This document shows, piece by piece, positions 50,383 through 58,875 of a stretch of 64,000 bases of DNA. How positions within the stretch are numbered: the stretch's first letter is position 1; each line of letters opens with the position of its first letter. The stretch is from DASXKD01 sp963703605. Its GTDB lineage: Bacteria > Actinomycetota > Actinomycetes > Streptosporangiales > Streptosporangiaceae. Both the position numbers and the translations under genes were made by a program. Under the pieces are notes generated by a model that did no database searches, had not been told where the DNA came from, and saw nothing but the letters and a program-made list of their open reading frames with translations. The DNA is taken from contig CAVPFC010000040.1 in the NCBI GenBank assembly GCA_963703605.1, positions 124,001 to 188,000 on the forward strand, written 5' to 3'.

Positions 50383-51303
50383 TCACGCAATCGACTCCTC
50401 AATCGCGAGCGCCCGCAACCTGGCTAGTGCCCGGTGCTGGGCGACGCGAACGGCCCCTGCTGACATACCAAGTACATTACCCGTCTCTTCGGCGGACAGC
50501 CCGGTTACAACCCGTAGTATCACCAGTTCACGGAGGTGCGCTGGCAACCGGGCGAGCAACGCCCGGGCCCGCTGGGCCTCGAGCCAGGCAACGACCGTCT
50601 CCTCCGGCCCCGGGTGATCGTCGGGACCATCGGGCAGTTCCTCGGTGGGCACGGCGAGCCGCGCGGCGGCGCGCACGGCGTCCGCGACCTTGTGCGAGGC
50701 GATGCCGATGACAAAGGAGGCAAAGGGGCGGCCCATGTCCCGGTACCGCGGAAGCGCGGAAAGGACGGCGATGCACACCTCCTGTGCCACATCGTCCGCG
50801 ACGTGGTAATGGCCGGTAATGCGCCCCAGCCGCGCCCGGCAGTACCGGACCACCATCGGCCGGATGTGCTCCAGGAGCGACTCGATCGCGGCCGGCTGGC
50901 CACAGACGGCCCGGGTGGTCAGGTCCGCGAGCCCCGCCCCGTCACCGGGGGAGGTCCCGGGCGGGCGGTGCGGAAGAACGGGAGCGCCCCCGGTCCGCGG
51001 CCGCGGCGCGGGCGCGGCGACCCCGGCAAGCCCGGCGGCAGCCGGCGTCACGGCAACCCCGGACGGCGCGGCAACCCCTGCGGATGCGGCAGCGCCAGCA
51101 GGTGCGGCCGACGCCGCGATGCCCGTGGGTGCGGCCGACGCCGCGATGCCCCCAGATGCGGCTGACGCCGCAATACCCCTAGGTGTGGCTGACGCGGCAA
51201 TGCCGGTACGCGCGGCAGGTGCGGCAACCCCGCCCCCGGCGCGCGTCCCCCCCGGCGACCACCCATCGCCCGGCACCGGCCGAATAACGCATCCCTCCGT
51301 CAC
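50383..51303 (-). CDS. ECF sigma factor of the SigD/ShbA group with repetitive N-terminal extension
   Basis: 306 residues. Region 2 spans VADDVAQEVCIAVLSALPRYRD with PFASFVIGIASHKVADAV, and region 4 LPAHLRELVILRVVTGLSAEE with AGAVRVAQHRALARLRAL. Its place next to groEL1 and an RsdA-like gene matches SigD/ShbA, which drives housekeeping sigma expression in Streptomyces. Normal members have about 190 residues; here about 110 extra N-terminal residues contain nine-residue GIAASAAPT-type repeats. A later GTG could be the real start. A long inverted repeat lies upstream. Confidence 0.85.
   Translation of the reverse strand: MTEGCVIRPVPGDGWSPGGTRAGGGVAAPAARTGIAASATPRGIAASAASGGIAASAAPTGIAASAAPAGAAASAGVAAPSGVAVTPAAAGLAGVAAPAPRPRTGGAPVLPHRPPGTSPGDGAGLADLTTRAVCGQPAAIESLLEHIRPMVVRYCRARLGRITGHYHVADDVAQEVCIAVLSALPRYRDMGRPFASFVIGIASHKVADAVRAAARLAVPTEELPDGPDDHPGPEETVVAWLEAQRARALLARLPAHLRELVILRVVTGLSAEETGNVLGMSAGAVRVAQHRALARLRALAIEESIA
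51104..51211 (-). repeat. 27-base tandem repeat in the sigma factor gene
   Basis: Four 27-base units (51104, 51131, 51158, 51185) with a GCGGCYGACGCCGCRATRCC core encode GIAASAxxx repeats in the N-terminal extension. The copies have diverged at third positions. A weaker fifth unit lies just below 51104. Confidence 0.85.
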
Positions 51304-51392
51304 GAGTGCATGATGCCCACGTCAACGGGGGTTGATCTCATCCAGGCAGGCAACAGAAAGGTCACATTGATGTACCACGCAGCAACAGACAG

Positions 51393-51442
51393 TACATTAA
51401 TTACGGCCAGTAATCAAGCGACTACTGGCCGTAATTAATGTA
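51393..51442. terminator. perfect 20-bp inverted repeat between groEL1 and the sigma gene
   Basis: TACATTAATTACGGCCAGTA (51393-51412) pairs with its exact complement at 51423-51442 across a ten-base loop. The arms are AT-rich in a GC-rich genome. It starts 26 bases after the groEL1 stop and lies about 90 bases before the sigma gene, so it could be a terminator or an operator. Confidence 0.75.
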
Positions 51443-51468
51443 GGTACCCCTTGCGACGGGGCCCCGGA

Positions 51469-53100
51469 TCAGTGGGTGTGCCCGTGCCCGTGCCCGTGAC
51501 TGTGGCCATGCCCGTTTGCTTCCTCGGGCTCCGGCTTGTCCGCCACCGCGGCCTCGGTCGTGAGCAACATGCCAGCGATGGACCCGGCGTTCTGCACGGC
51601 CGACCTGGTGACCTTGACCGGGTCGAGGACTCCCTGGGCGATCAGGTCGCCGTACTCGCGGGTGGCGGCGTTGAAGCCCTGGCCGCGCGGCAGCCCGGCC
51701 ACCGTGTCCACCACGACGCCACCCTCGGCGCCGGCGTTGGCGGCGATCCAGTACAGCGGGGCGCTCAGCGCCCTGCGCACGACCCGCACGCCGGTCGCCT
51801 CGTCCCCGGTCAGGCCGAGGTCGTCCAGGTCCGCGGCGAGCTGAACCAGCGTGCTGCCGCCGCCGGCGATGATGCCCTCCTCGATCGCCGCGCGGGTGGC
51901 CGAGATCGCGTCCTCGAGGCGGTGCTTCTTCTCCTTGAGCTCCACCTCGGTGGCCGCGCCGACCCGCAGCACGCACACGCCGCCGGCCAGCTTGGCGACC
52001 CGCTCCTGGAGCTTCTCCCGGTCCCAGTCGGAGTCGGTCTCCTCGATCTCCCGCTTGAGCTGGCGGACCCGGTCGGCGATCGCGTCGGCGTCGCCCGCCC
52101 CGTCCACGATCGTCGTGGTGTCCTTGGTCACCACGATCCGCCGCGCCCGGCCCAGCGTCTGGAGGCCGATGTTCTCCAGCTTGAGGCCGAGCTCCTCGCT
52201 GACCACCTCGCCGCCGGTGAGGACCGCCATGTCGGCGAGCATGGCCTTGCGGCGGTCCCCGAACCCGGGCGCCTTCACCGCGGCGACCGCGAGCAGGCCC
52301 CTGATCTTGTTGACGACCAGCGTCGACAGGGCCTCGCCGTCGACGTCCTCGGCCACGACCAGCATCGGCTTCTTGGACTGCGCCACCGCCTCGAGCACCG
52401 GCAGGAAGTCCGCCATCGAGGAGATCTTGGCACTGTGCAGCAGGACGTAGGCGTCCTCAAGGACCGCTTCCAGCCGGTCCTGGTCGGTGATGAAGTACGG
52501 GGAGATGTAGCCCTTGTCGAACTGCATGCCCTCGGTGAACTCCAGCTCGAGGCCCAGCGTCGGCGACTCCTCGACGGTGATCACGCCGTCCTTGCCGACC
52601 TTGGCGAACGCCTCCGCGATCAGCTCGCCGATCTGCGGGTCCTGCGCCGAGATCGTGGCGACGTTGGCGATCTCGTCCTGCTCCCCGACCTCACGGGCGG
52701 CCTCGAGCAGCAGGTCGGACACGGCCGCGGCGGCGGCGTCGATGCCCCGCTTCATCGCCATCGGGTTGGCGCCCGCGGTCACCGCGCGGCGGCCCTCATG
52801 GACCATGGCCTGGGCGAGCACGGTGGCCGTGGTGGTGCCGTCCCCCGCGACGTCGTTGGTCTTGGTGGCTACTTCCTTGGCGAGCTGCGCGCCGAGGTTC
52901 TCGAAGTGGTCTTCCAGCTCCACCTCGCGGGCGACGGTCACCCCGTCGTTCGTGATGGTCGGAGCGCCCCACTTCTTGTCGATCACGACGTTGCGCCCGC
53001 GCGGGCCCAGCGTCACCTTAACGGCGTCCGCGAGCCGGTTCACGCCGCGCTCGAGGGCGCGCCGTGCCTCCTCGTCGAACTCCAGCATCTTTGCTGCCAT
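51469..53100 (-). CDS. groEL1: chaperonin GroEL1 with His-rich C terminus
   Basis: 543 residues. TLGPRGRNVVIDKKWGAPTITNDGVTVA, shown by its GPRGRNVVIDK core, and TNDVAGDGTTTATVLAQ form the ATP site; AAIEEGIIAGGGSTL is the C-terminal signature. The tail ends HGHSHGHGHGHTH rather than the GGM repeat of GroEL2, the actinobacterial GroEL1 type that may serve special clients or bind metal. A second groEL should exist elsewhere in the genome. It lies downstream of groES in the CIRCE-controlled unit. Confidence 0.95.
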   Translation of the reverse strand: MAAKMLEFDEEARRALERGVNRLADAVKVTLGPRGRNVVIDKKWGAPTITNDGVTVAREVELEDHFENLGAQLAKEVATKTNDVAGDGTTTATVLAQAMVHEGRRAVTAGANPMAMKRGIDAAAAAVSDLLLEAAREVGEQDEIANVATISAQDPQIGELIAEAFAKVGKDGVITVEESPTLGLELEFTEGMQFDKGYISPYFITDQDRLEAVLEDAYVLLHSAKISSMADFLPVLEAVAQSKKPMLVVAEDVDGEALSTLVVNKIRGLLAVAAVKAPGFGDRRKAMLADMAVLTGGEVVSEELGLKLENIGLQTLGRARRIVVTKDTTTIVDGAGDADAIADRVRQLKREIEETDSDWDREKLQERVAKLAGGVCVLRVGAATEVELKEKKHRLEDAISATRAAIEEGIIAGGGSTLVQLAADLDDLGLTGDEATGVRVVRRALSAPLYWIAANAGAEGGVVVDTVAGLPRGQGFNAATREYGDLIAQGVLDPVKVTRSAVQNAGSIAGMLLTTEAAVADKPEPEEANGHGHSHGHGHGHTH

Positions 53101-53161
53101 GGCTTACCCCTGACTACGTTGAAACGCTTGCGGGCGGGGCGGGCAGGCTGGCGCTCGCGCC

Positions 53162-53197
53162 GCCGCCCCAGGCGCTCGCGAGAGCGCCCGGGGCGGC
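53162..53197. terminator. stem-loop between groES and groEL1
   Basis: GCCGCCCC and GGCGCTC pair with GAGCGCC and GGGGCGGC around GCGA, with one mismatched pair in the middle. In the 158-base spacer it could attenuate groEL1 relative to groES or protect the processed mRNA. A small CAGCGA/TCGCTG stem-loop follows at 53237-53252. Confidence 0.6.
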
Positions 53198-53258
53198 GTG
53201 GCACGAGGCGCGAGCACTCGCCGCGGGCACCGCCCACAGCGAAGAATCGCTGCCTTAC

Positions 53259-53570
53259 TTACTTCTCGACGATGGCGAGCACGTCACGGGCGGAGAGCAC
53301 GAGGTACTCCTCGCCGTGGTACTTCACCTCGGTGCCGCCGTACTTGCTGTACAGCACCACGTCGCCGACCTTGACGTCCATGGGCACGCGCTTGGCACCC
53401 GCGTCGTCGAAACGGCCCGGGCCAACCGCGAGGACTTCGCCCTCCTGGGGCTTCTCCTTCGCGGTGTCCGGGATGACCAGACCCGACGCGGTCGTCTGCT
53501 CGGCTTCGAGCGTGCGGACCACAATGCGGTCTTCGAGCGGCTTGAGAACAACCTTGGTGGCGGTCGTCAC
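53259..53570 (-). CDS. groES: co-chaperonin GroES
   Basis: 103 residues, typical length. KPLEDRIVVRTLEAEQTTASGLVIPD holds the mobile loop and roof region, and VGDVVLYSKYGGTEVKYHGEEYLVL the core barrel. It caps GroEL in ATP-dependent folding. The GTG start has GGGAGG upstream. A CIRCE operator about 100 bases upstream indicates HrcA repression under normal conditions. Confidence 0.97.
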   Translation of the reverse strand: MTTATKVVLKPLEDRIVVRTLEAEQTTASGLVIPDTAKEKPQEGEVLAVGPGRFDDAGAKRVPMDVKVGDVVLYSKYGGTEVKYHGEEYLVLSARDVLAIVEK

Positions 53571-53670
53571 GATCTGACCTCCCCCTCTGGAAAGGCGGGT
53601 TGTGTTGACTCTTGTCTGAGAAGGCGACCGGAACGGCCTGTCGTCGCGGGTGCCAGACCACTATGTCGCG

Positions 53671-53697
53671 TTAGCACTCTACCCTACCGAGTGCTAG
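53671..53697. promoter_or_regulatory. CIRCE operator of groES-groEL1
   Basis: TTAGCACTC-N9-GAGTGCTAG matches the CIRCE consensus except for the last base (A expected). It is the HrcA binding site. The final four bases overlap the TAG stop of tsaD. Confidence 0.93.
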
Positions 53698-54761
53698 TTC
53701 GGAACAGTATCGCCGCCGCGCCGCCCAGTCAAACCGGCCACGACTTCGGTCACCGGAAGCGAGGAGTCCGCGGCCACGTCCAGCGGCGACGGCGCCACGC
53801 CCCGGGCCAGCAGCTCCGCGCCCAGCGCCGCCACCATCGCGCCGTTGTCGGTGCACAGCCCCGGCCTGGGCACCCGCAGCGCGATCCCGGCCGCCTCGCA
53901 CCGTTCGCCGGCCAGCGCGCGCAGCCGCGAGTTGGCAGCCACGCCGCCCCCAACGATCAGATGCTTTACGCCATGAGCGCGGCAAGCATCGACCGCCTTG
54001 CGGGTCAGTACGTCGGCAACCGCCTCCTGGAACGACGCTGCCACGTCGGCCACGGGCACCGGGAGGCCGGCCGCGGCGCGTCCCTCGACATAGCGGGCGA
54101 CCGCGGTCTTCAGGCCGGAAAAGGAGAAGTCGAACGTGGCGTCGCGGTACTTGCCGCGCGGGAACCCGATCGCCGCGGCGTTGCCCTCCCTGGCCGCCTT
54201 GTCCACCGGCGGGCCGCCGGGGAACGGCATGCCGAGCAGCCGGGCCACCTTGTCGTAGGCCTCGCCCGCGGCGTCGTCGATCGTGGCGCCGAGCGGTATC
54301 ACCTCGCCCGCCACGTCGGGGACGAGCAGCAGCGACGAGTGCCCGCCCGACACCAGCAGGGCCACGCAGGGCCGCGGCAGCGGGCCGTGCTCAAGCTGGT
54401 CCACGGCGATGTGCGCGGCCAGGTGGTTCACCGCGTACAGCGGCTTGCCCAGCGCGAGCGAGTACGCCTTCGCCGCGCAGACGCCGACCAGCAGCGCTCC
54501 GGCCAGCCCAGGGCCCGCGGTGACCGCGATCGCGTCGACGCCGGCCAGCTTCTCCCCGGCGGTCGCCAGCGCCCGGTCCACGGTCGCCACCATGGCCTCC
54601 AGGTGCGCCCGGCTGGCCACCTCCGGCACGACCCCGCCGAACCTGGCGTGCTCGTCCACGCTGGACGCGACCGAGTCCGCCAGCAGCTCACGCCCGCGCA
54701 CCAGCCCGGCCCCGGTCTCGTCGCACGAGGTCTCGATCCCGAGCACCAGGGGCGCGGTCAC
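53694..54761 (-). CDS. tsaD: tRNA N6-adenosine threonylcarbamoyltransferase
   Basis: 355 residues. GIETSCDETGAGLV opens the ASKHA fold, His113 and His117 in NHLAAH bind the metal, and VSGGHSSLLLV and GGGVAANSRLRA complete the nucleotide and substrate site. With TsaB and TsaE it transfers the threonylcarbamoyl group to A37 of ANN-decoding tRNAs. The GTG overlaps the rimI stop by four bases. The stop codon lies inside the CIRCE element of groES. Confidence 0.96.
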   Translation of the reverse strand: MTAPLVLGIETSCDETGAGLVRGRELLADSVASSVDEHARFGGVVPEVASRAHLEAMVATVDRALATAGEKLAGVDAIAVTAGPGLAGALLVGVCAAKAYSLALGKPLYAVNHLAAHIAVDQLEHGPLPRPCVALLVSGGHSSLLLVPDVAGEVIPLGATIDDAAGEAYDKVARLLGMPFPGGPPVDKAAREGNAAAIGFPRGKYRDATFDFSFSGLKTAVARYVEGRAAAGLPVPVADVAASFQEAVADVLTRKAVDACRAHGVKHLIVGGGVAANSRLRALAGERCEAAGIALRVPRPGLCTDNGAMVAALGAELLARGVAPSPLDVAADSSLPVTEVVAGLTGRRGGDTVPN

Positions 54762-55306
54762 CGGGTGCTCCCCGCGCTGTCGGGCTCGGGCGGCGCCGGG
54801 GTAGCGCGGGCCGCCCGGTGCCTGCCGCGCAGGCGGGACTGGCGTTCCGGGGGCGCGGTGACCAGCCGCATGACCAGCGCGTCGGTGTTGGACGGCTGGT
54901 AGTAGCCACGGCGGATGCCGATACCGGTGAACCCGCGGCGCTGGTACAGCCGTTGGGCGCGGTCGTTGTCGACCCGCACCTCGAGGAGGATCTCGGTGCA
55001 GCCGCGCCTGGCTGCCTCGGCGAGCAGCCCATCCAGCAGGGCGCTGCCGATCCCCTCGCCCCAGCGGTCGGCGGCCACCGCCAGCGTGAGCACATCGGCC
55101 GGGCCGCCGCGGTGCGCCAGCAGCCCGCCATAGCCGGCGATCACACCGTCGTCGTCGGCGACCAGGTAGTACCGGCTCCCCGGGTCGGCGGTCATCTCAC
55201 CGGCGAGCAGGTCCGGGGACCACGCCTCCACGCCGAACAGGGCTTGCTCGAGGACCGCGACCGCCCCGACGTCGGCCAGCGCCATCGGCCGCAAGACCAC
55301 GCTCAC
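54758..55306 (-). CDS. rimI: ribosomal-protein-alanine N-acetyltransferase-like (RimI)
   Basis: 182 residues of the GNAT fold. VLTLAVAADRWGEGIGSALL is the acetyl-CoA loop (motif A), and NDRAQRLYQRRGFTGIGIRRGYY motif B with the RimI-typical tail. RimI acetylates N-terminal alanine of ribosomal protein S18. About 25 extra residues at the C terminus are Arg/Pro-rich and unusual. Its GTG start overlaps the tsaB stop, and its stop overlaps tsaD, so the three genes are translationally coupled. Confidence 0.92.
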   Translation of the reverse strand: MSVVLRPMALADVGAVAVLEQALFGVEAWSPDLLAGEMTADPGSRYYLVADDDGVIAGYGGLLAHRGGPADVLTLAVAADRWGEGIGSALLDGLLAEAARRGCTEILLEVRVDNDRAQRLYQRRGFTGIGIRRGYYQPSNTDALVMRLVTAPPERQSRLRGRHRAARATPAPPEPDSAGSTR

Positions 55307-55998
55307 GACGGCACCACGCCGGTGCGGGCGGGGCGGGCCTGGGCCTGGTTCGGCAGCACGCTCTTGGGTGCGCCGGGAACCCTGGCATCTGGCCGGCGCA
55401 GGTACAACGGCTCGGCCGGCGGGAGGTGGTCACCGAGCGCCAGCCGTTTGGCACAAAGAAGGACGGCGGTGGCGGCGGAGGGATAGCGCGGCGGGATCGG
55501 GTCGCCGAACAGGCCTTCGTAGAGCTGCGCCCCCTCGCCCGCGGCCGGCAGGCCCGCTGGGAGCGTGGCGGGGGCGGCGACGCCGGGCCCGGACAGCCGC
55601 CGCCCGTCGGGCGAGTACCGGGCCCAGTACACCTCGCGGCGGCGCGCGTCCGTCGCGACGAGGAACTCGCGGCCGGCCGCCGCGGGCACCGCGTCCGCGG
55701 CGATCACATCGAGCGTGCAGATGCCGTACGCGCTGATCCCGAGCGCGCTGCCGAGGACGCGGGCGGTGACCAGGCCCACCCGCAGCCCGGTGTACGGGCC
55801 GGGGCCGGCGCCGGCCACGACCGCGTCGAGGTCGCCGGCCGTCACGCCCGCATCGGCCAGCACCTTCCCGATCGAGGTGGCCAGCAGCTCGCCCTGACGG
55901 CGGGCGTCGACGGTGGTCTGCTGCGCCAGCACCCGCTCGGCGTTGCCGACCGCGACCGTCACCGCGGGCGTCGCGGTATCGAAGGCAAGGACCAGCAC
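55303..55998 (-). CDS. tsaB: tRNA threonylcarbamoyladenosine biosynthesis protein TsaB
   Basis: 231 residues. LVLAFDTATPAVTVAVG and VVAGAGPGPYTGLRVGLVTARVLG are the conserved N-terminal lobe segments. TsaB binds TsaD and TsaE in t6A synthesis and lacks the metal histidines. I chose the GTG at 55998 (VLVLAFDTATP). The open frame upstream is rich in Trp/Pro and not family-like. It overlaps rimI by four bases. Confidence 0.93.
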   Translation of the reverse strand: MLVLAFDTATPAVTVAVGNAERVLAQQTTVDARRQGELLATSIGKVLADAGVTAGDLDAVVAGAGPGPYTGLRVGLVTARVLGSALGISAYGICTLDVIAADAVPAAAGREFLVATDARRREVYWARYSPDGRRLSGPGVAAPATLPAGLPAAGEGAQLYEGLFGDPIPPRYPSAATAVLLCAKRLALGDHLPPAEPLYLRRPDARVPGAPKSVLPNQAQARPARTGVVPS

Positions 55999-56074
55999 GG
56001 TTGCCCAGCCTAATGCGCCGCCGGGCCAGCTCAGGCCAGCCCGCGCGGGCCAGAGCACCCGGCAGCAGGCCGCT

Positions 56075-57127
56075 CTAGTGGAGCTGCGACACGATGTCCC
56101 GGGCGGCCGCGATCGCGCCGGCCTGGAGCAGCACGGGCGAAACGGGCCCGTCCCGGCCGGTGTGCGCGTGCGGGCCCTGGAACACCACGGTGACGACCGC
56201 GTTGCGGTCCCGGGCGACCACGGTCTCCAGATCGGTGGGGTCGGGGCGGGCCTGCACGACTTGCAGCGCGGCGAACGCGGTCGTGCCGAGCCGTGAAACC
56301 TGCGTCACCAGCGCCATGGGCAGGTGCGTGTCCCTGGCCGGGTGCCGCTTGGCCTGCAACGCCTGCTGGTAGGCGTCCACGGCGGCGGAGGTGGCGCTGC
56401 CGTTCCCGGTGGCGAGCCCGCTGGGCGCGTAGGCCTGCACGGTCACCGCGAGGACCCGGTACACCGGCGGCGCGTCCAGGGTCCAGTTGCACAGGCTCTG
56501 CGCGCTGCCGTCCAGCGAGTGCGGCGCGACCATGCGGCGGTTGCCGGGCAGGTACTGGCCCAGGGTCGCCGGGGTCACCGCGGTGCAGGCGCTGGGCACC
56601 GTCTTGAACTCGCCAGGCTGGTAGGTGGTGACCAGCCCGGCGGAGGAGGCCTTCTTGGCCGGCTGGCCGCCGCCCAGGGAGAACAGCAGGACGGCCGCGA
56701 TGACGGCCACGACGACCGCGGCGGCGCCCCAGACCCAGACGATGCGCGACCGCCGTTTGGACCGGGCGGCGGCCATGCGGCGGCGGAACCCAGGCCCCTG
56801 CGGGGCGGGACCGGGCGGGCTGACCGGGCTCTCATCCTCGGCCGGGCTGACCCGGTTCCACCGCTCGTCCTCGGCCGGGCCCTCACCGGTCCAGGGCTCC
56901 GCGTCGCCGGTGACGGCCGGCTCGTCCTTGCCGTGCCTGCCGCGCGGGCGCGTCTGCGGGCCGGCCAACTGTGGGCCCGCCGCGAGCCCGGCCCACGGCG
57001 GAAGCTCATCCTCGTCGGCGCCGGCCCGCTCGTCCCAGGGACTGCCGCCGGCGGCACGGGTATCCCCGCGCCGGCTGGCGGTGGGTGGCCGGCCAGACCG
57101 GGGCGGACGGGATCCGTGCTGAGCCAC
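56075..57127 (-). CDS. membrane-anchored protein with DUF3558-like domain
   Basis: 350 residues from GTG 57127, with GGAGGC upstream. The first ~120 residues are polar, acidic and Pro-rich. One membrane helix (VWVWGAAAVVVAVIAAVLLFSL) near 130-150 anchors an outer domain beginning PSACTAVTPATLGQYLPG with SLCNWTLD, the cysteine pattern of DUF3558-type lipoproteins; here the lipobox is replaced by the helix. The function is unknown. It lies between tsaB and tsaE on the same strand, an unusual place. Confidence 0.75.
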   Translation of the reverse strand: MAQHGSRPPRSGRPPTASRRGDTRAAGGSPWDERAGADEDELPPWAGLAAGPQLAGPQTRPRGRHGKDEPAVTGDAEPWTGEGPAEDERWNRVSPAEDESPVSPPGPAPQGPGFRRRMAAARSKRRSRIVWVWGAAAVVVAVIAAVLLFSLGGGQPAKKASSAGLVTTYQPGEFKTVPSACTAVTPATLGQYLPGNRRMVAPHSLDGSAQSLCNWTLDAPPVYRVLAVTVQAYAPSGLATGNGSATSAAVDAYQQALQAKRHPARDTHLPMALVTQVSRLGTTAFAALQVVQARPDPTDLETVVARDRNAVVTVVFQGPHAHTGRDGPVSPVLLQAGAIAAARDIVSQLH

Positions 57128-57227
57128 GGCGCCTCCGAGAGGGGGATCGAACCGCGCAAACCGGTGCGTGGCGCGCGGACTTGGCCAGCACGCACGCGTC
57201 GGCGCGGCAGGGTGGGGCCGGGACGAA

Positions 57228-57752
57228 CTATAGGGCTTCCGGGGTGCCGGACAGGGCAAGAAACGCTGAATCGCCGACCGCGCTCCACCGCCCGCCGTGA
57301 CCGGCGAAGCACACGGTTCTCGGCTCCGCTTCCGGGGCGTCCGGGGCGGCCGCGTCCCCCGCCGGGGTGATCGTGACCTCGAGCCGGTCCTCGGCCAGGC
57401 CCTCGGCCAGCCCGCCGCCCCACTCGACCACGGTCACCGACGAGTCCATGGCCTCGTCCAGGTCCAGGTCGTCGACCTCGGCTGGGCTGGCCAGCCGGTA
57501 TGCGTCGGCGTGCACCAGGTCCGGGCCGCCGGTGACCGACGGGTGCACCCGGGCGATGACGAACGTCGGCGACGTCACCGGGCCGCGGACCCCGAGGCCC
57601 TCGCCGATCCCCTGGACCAGCGTGGTCTTCCCCGCGCCGAGCGAACCGCTGAGTATGACCAGGTCCCCGGCCCGGAGCAGGCCCGCAAGGCGGGCGCCGA
57701 GCGCCCGCATCCCGGCCGCGGTCTCGACCGTGACCCGCCGCTGGCCGGTCAT
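57228..57752 (-). CDS. tsaE: tRNA threonylcarbamoyladenosine biosynthesis ATPase TsaE
   Basis: 174 residues. LSGSLGAGKTTLVQGIGEGL is the P-loop, VTSPTFVIARVH follows and DAYRL plus VTVVEWGGGLAE complete the TsaE signature. It binds TsaB-TsaD and cycles ATP during t6A synthesis. The ATG at 57752 overlaps the stop of the alpha/beta hydrolase gene (ATGA). A 100-base gap separates it from the DUF3558-like gene. Confidence 0.93.
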   Translation of the reverse strand: MTGQRRVTVETAAGMRALGARLAGLLRAGDLVILSGSLGAGKTTLVQGIGEGLGVRGPVTSPTFVIARVHPSVTGGPDLVHADAYRLASPAEVDDLDLDEAMDSSVTVVEWGGGLAEGLAEDRLEVTITPAGDAAAPDAPEAEPRTVCFAGHGGRWSAVGDSAFLALSGTPEAL

Positions 57753-58828
57753 GCCGAGCACGGCAGGTCGCCGCCGGCGTCCACCCGGGCCAGCAGGCCG
57801 GTGATCGCCTCGTTGACCAGGTCGGGGCGCTCCAGGATGAGCGCGTGCCCGCCGCCGGGAACCCAGATGAGCTGGGCCCCGGGGATCGTCGCGGCCAGCT
57901 CGATGCCCAGCCGCGGCATGACCAGGCGGTCCTTCTCGCCGACCATGACGACCACGGGGACGCGGCCCAGCGTTTCCAGCGATCCGCGCATGTCGCAGGT
58001 CAGCAGGGCCTGGCAGAAGCTGGCCACCACCTCGATCGGGGTGTCCCTGATCATGTGCTCGAGAAAGGCCACGGTGGCCGGGCTGACCTCGCCATCCCCG
58101 AACCCGATCAGCCTGGTGGCCAGGAACGCCAGGTCGGCCGAGGCGCGGCGGCCACGCTCGACAATGCCGCCCCGGTTGACGAGGGCCACTCCGTTGAGCA
58201 CCCCCGGGACGGCTCGGCGGAGCACCGGCCGGACCGGGGCCGGCATCCACTGGTTGCCGACCTCCAGGCCCCGGGCCGCGGTGGAGATGAGCACGGCCCC
58301 GGCGACCTTGGTCCGGAACATCCCGGGATGCTGCTCGGCCAGGGCCATGATCGTCATGCCGCCCATGGAGTGGCCGACCAGGATGACCGGGCCCGGGCCG
58401 GGGGCGGCCGCGTCGATGACGGCCTTGAGGTCCGCGCCGAGCTGGGCGATGCTGGCGCTGCCCGCCTGCGACCTGCCGGACCGTCCGTGGTCGCGCTGGT
58501 CCCAGAAGACCAGCCGGTGCTCGGCCAGATCGCGCCGCTGGAAGTGCCAGCAGTCCTGGTTCACCGTGTACCCGTGGCAGAAGATGATCGTGACGGGCGC
58601 GGCGTCCGGGCCGTTGATCTCTACGTGCAGCGCGACCCCGTCGGGCGCGAGCACGGTCAGCTCACGGCCCCGGAGCGTGCCGAACGGCTCGTCGCCGGGC
58701 TTGGCACCGTTCCGGCCCCGGAACCGGCTTACCGCGATCCGCTCCGCGGCCACGATCGCGCCCGCGCTGGCCGCGGTGGCCCCCACCACCAGGCCGGCCG
58801 CACCGGTGATCCGCCGCCAGTTGGCCAT
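57749..58828 (-). CDS. alpha/beta hydrolase with N-terminal membrane segment
   Basis: 359 residues. A hydrophobic N terminus (GAAGLVVGATAASAGAIVAA) may anchor it. IIFCHGYTVNQDCWHFQ is the oxyanion loop, GHSMGGMTIMAL the nucleophile elbow, VMVGEKDRLVMP carries the Asp and PGGGHALILERP the His. The substrate is unknown. A hydrolase at this place between alr and tsaE is also familiar from Streptomyces. It is coupled to tsaE by ATGA overlap and follows alr by 47 bases. Confidence 0.88.
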   Translation of the reverse strand: MANWRRITGAAGLVVGATAASAGAIVAAERIAVSRFRGRNGAKPGDEPFGTLRGRELTVLAPDGVALHVEINGPDAAPVTIIFCHGYTVNQDCWHFQRRDLAEHRLVFWDQRDHGRSGRSQAGSASIAQLGADLKAVIDAAAPGPGPVILVGHSMGGMTIMALAEQHPGMFRTKVAGAVLISTAARGLEVGNQWMPAPVRPVLRRAVPGVLNGVALVNRGGIVERGRRASADLAFLATRLIGFGDGEVSPATVAFLEHMIRDTPIEVVASFCQALLTCDMRGSLETLGRVPVVVMVGEKDRLVMPRLGIELAATIPGAQLIWVPGGGHALILERPDLVNEAITGLLARVDAGGDLPCSA

Positions 58829-58875
58829 CGATCCTCCGCTGCCTGCCGTTACTCACGCCCTCGCCGGCCGGGGCG

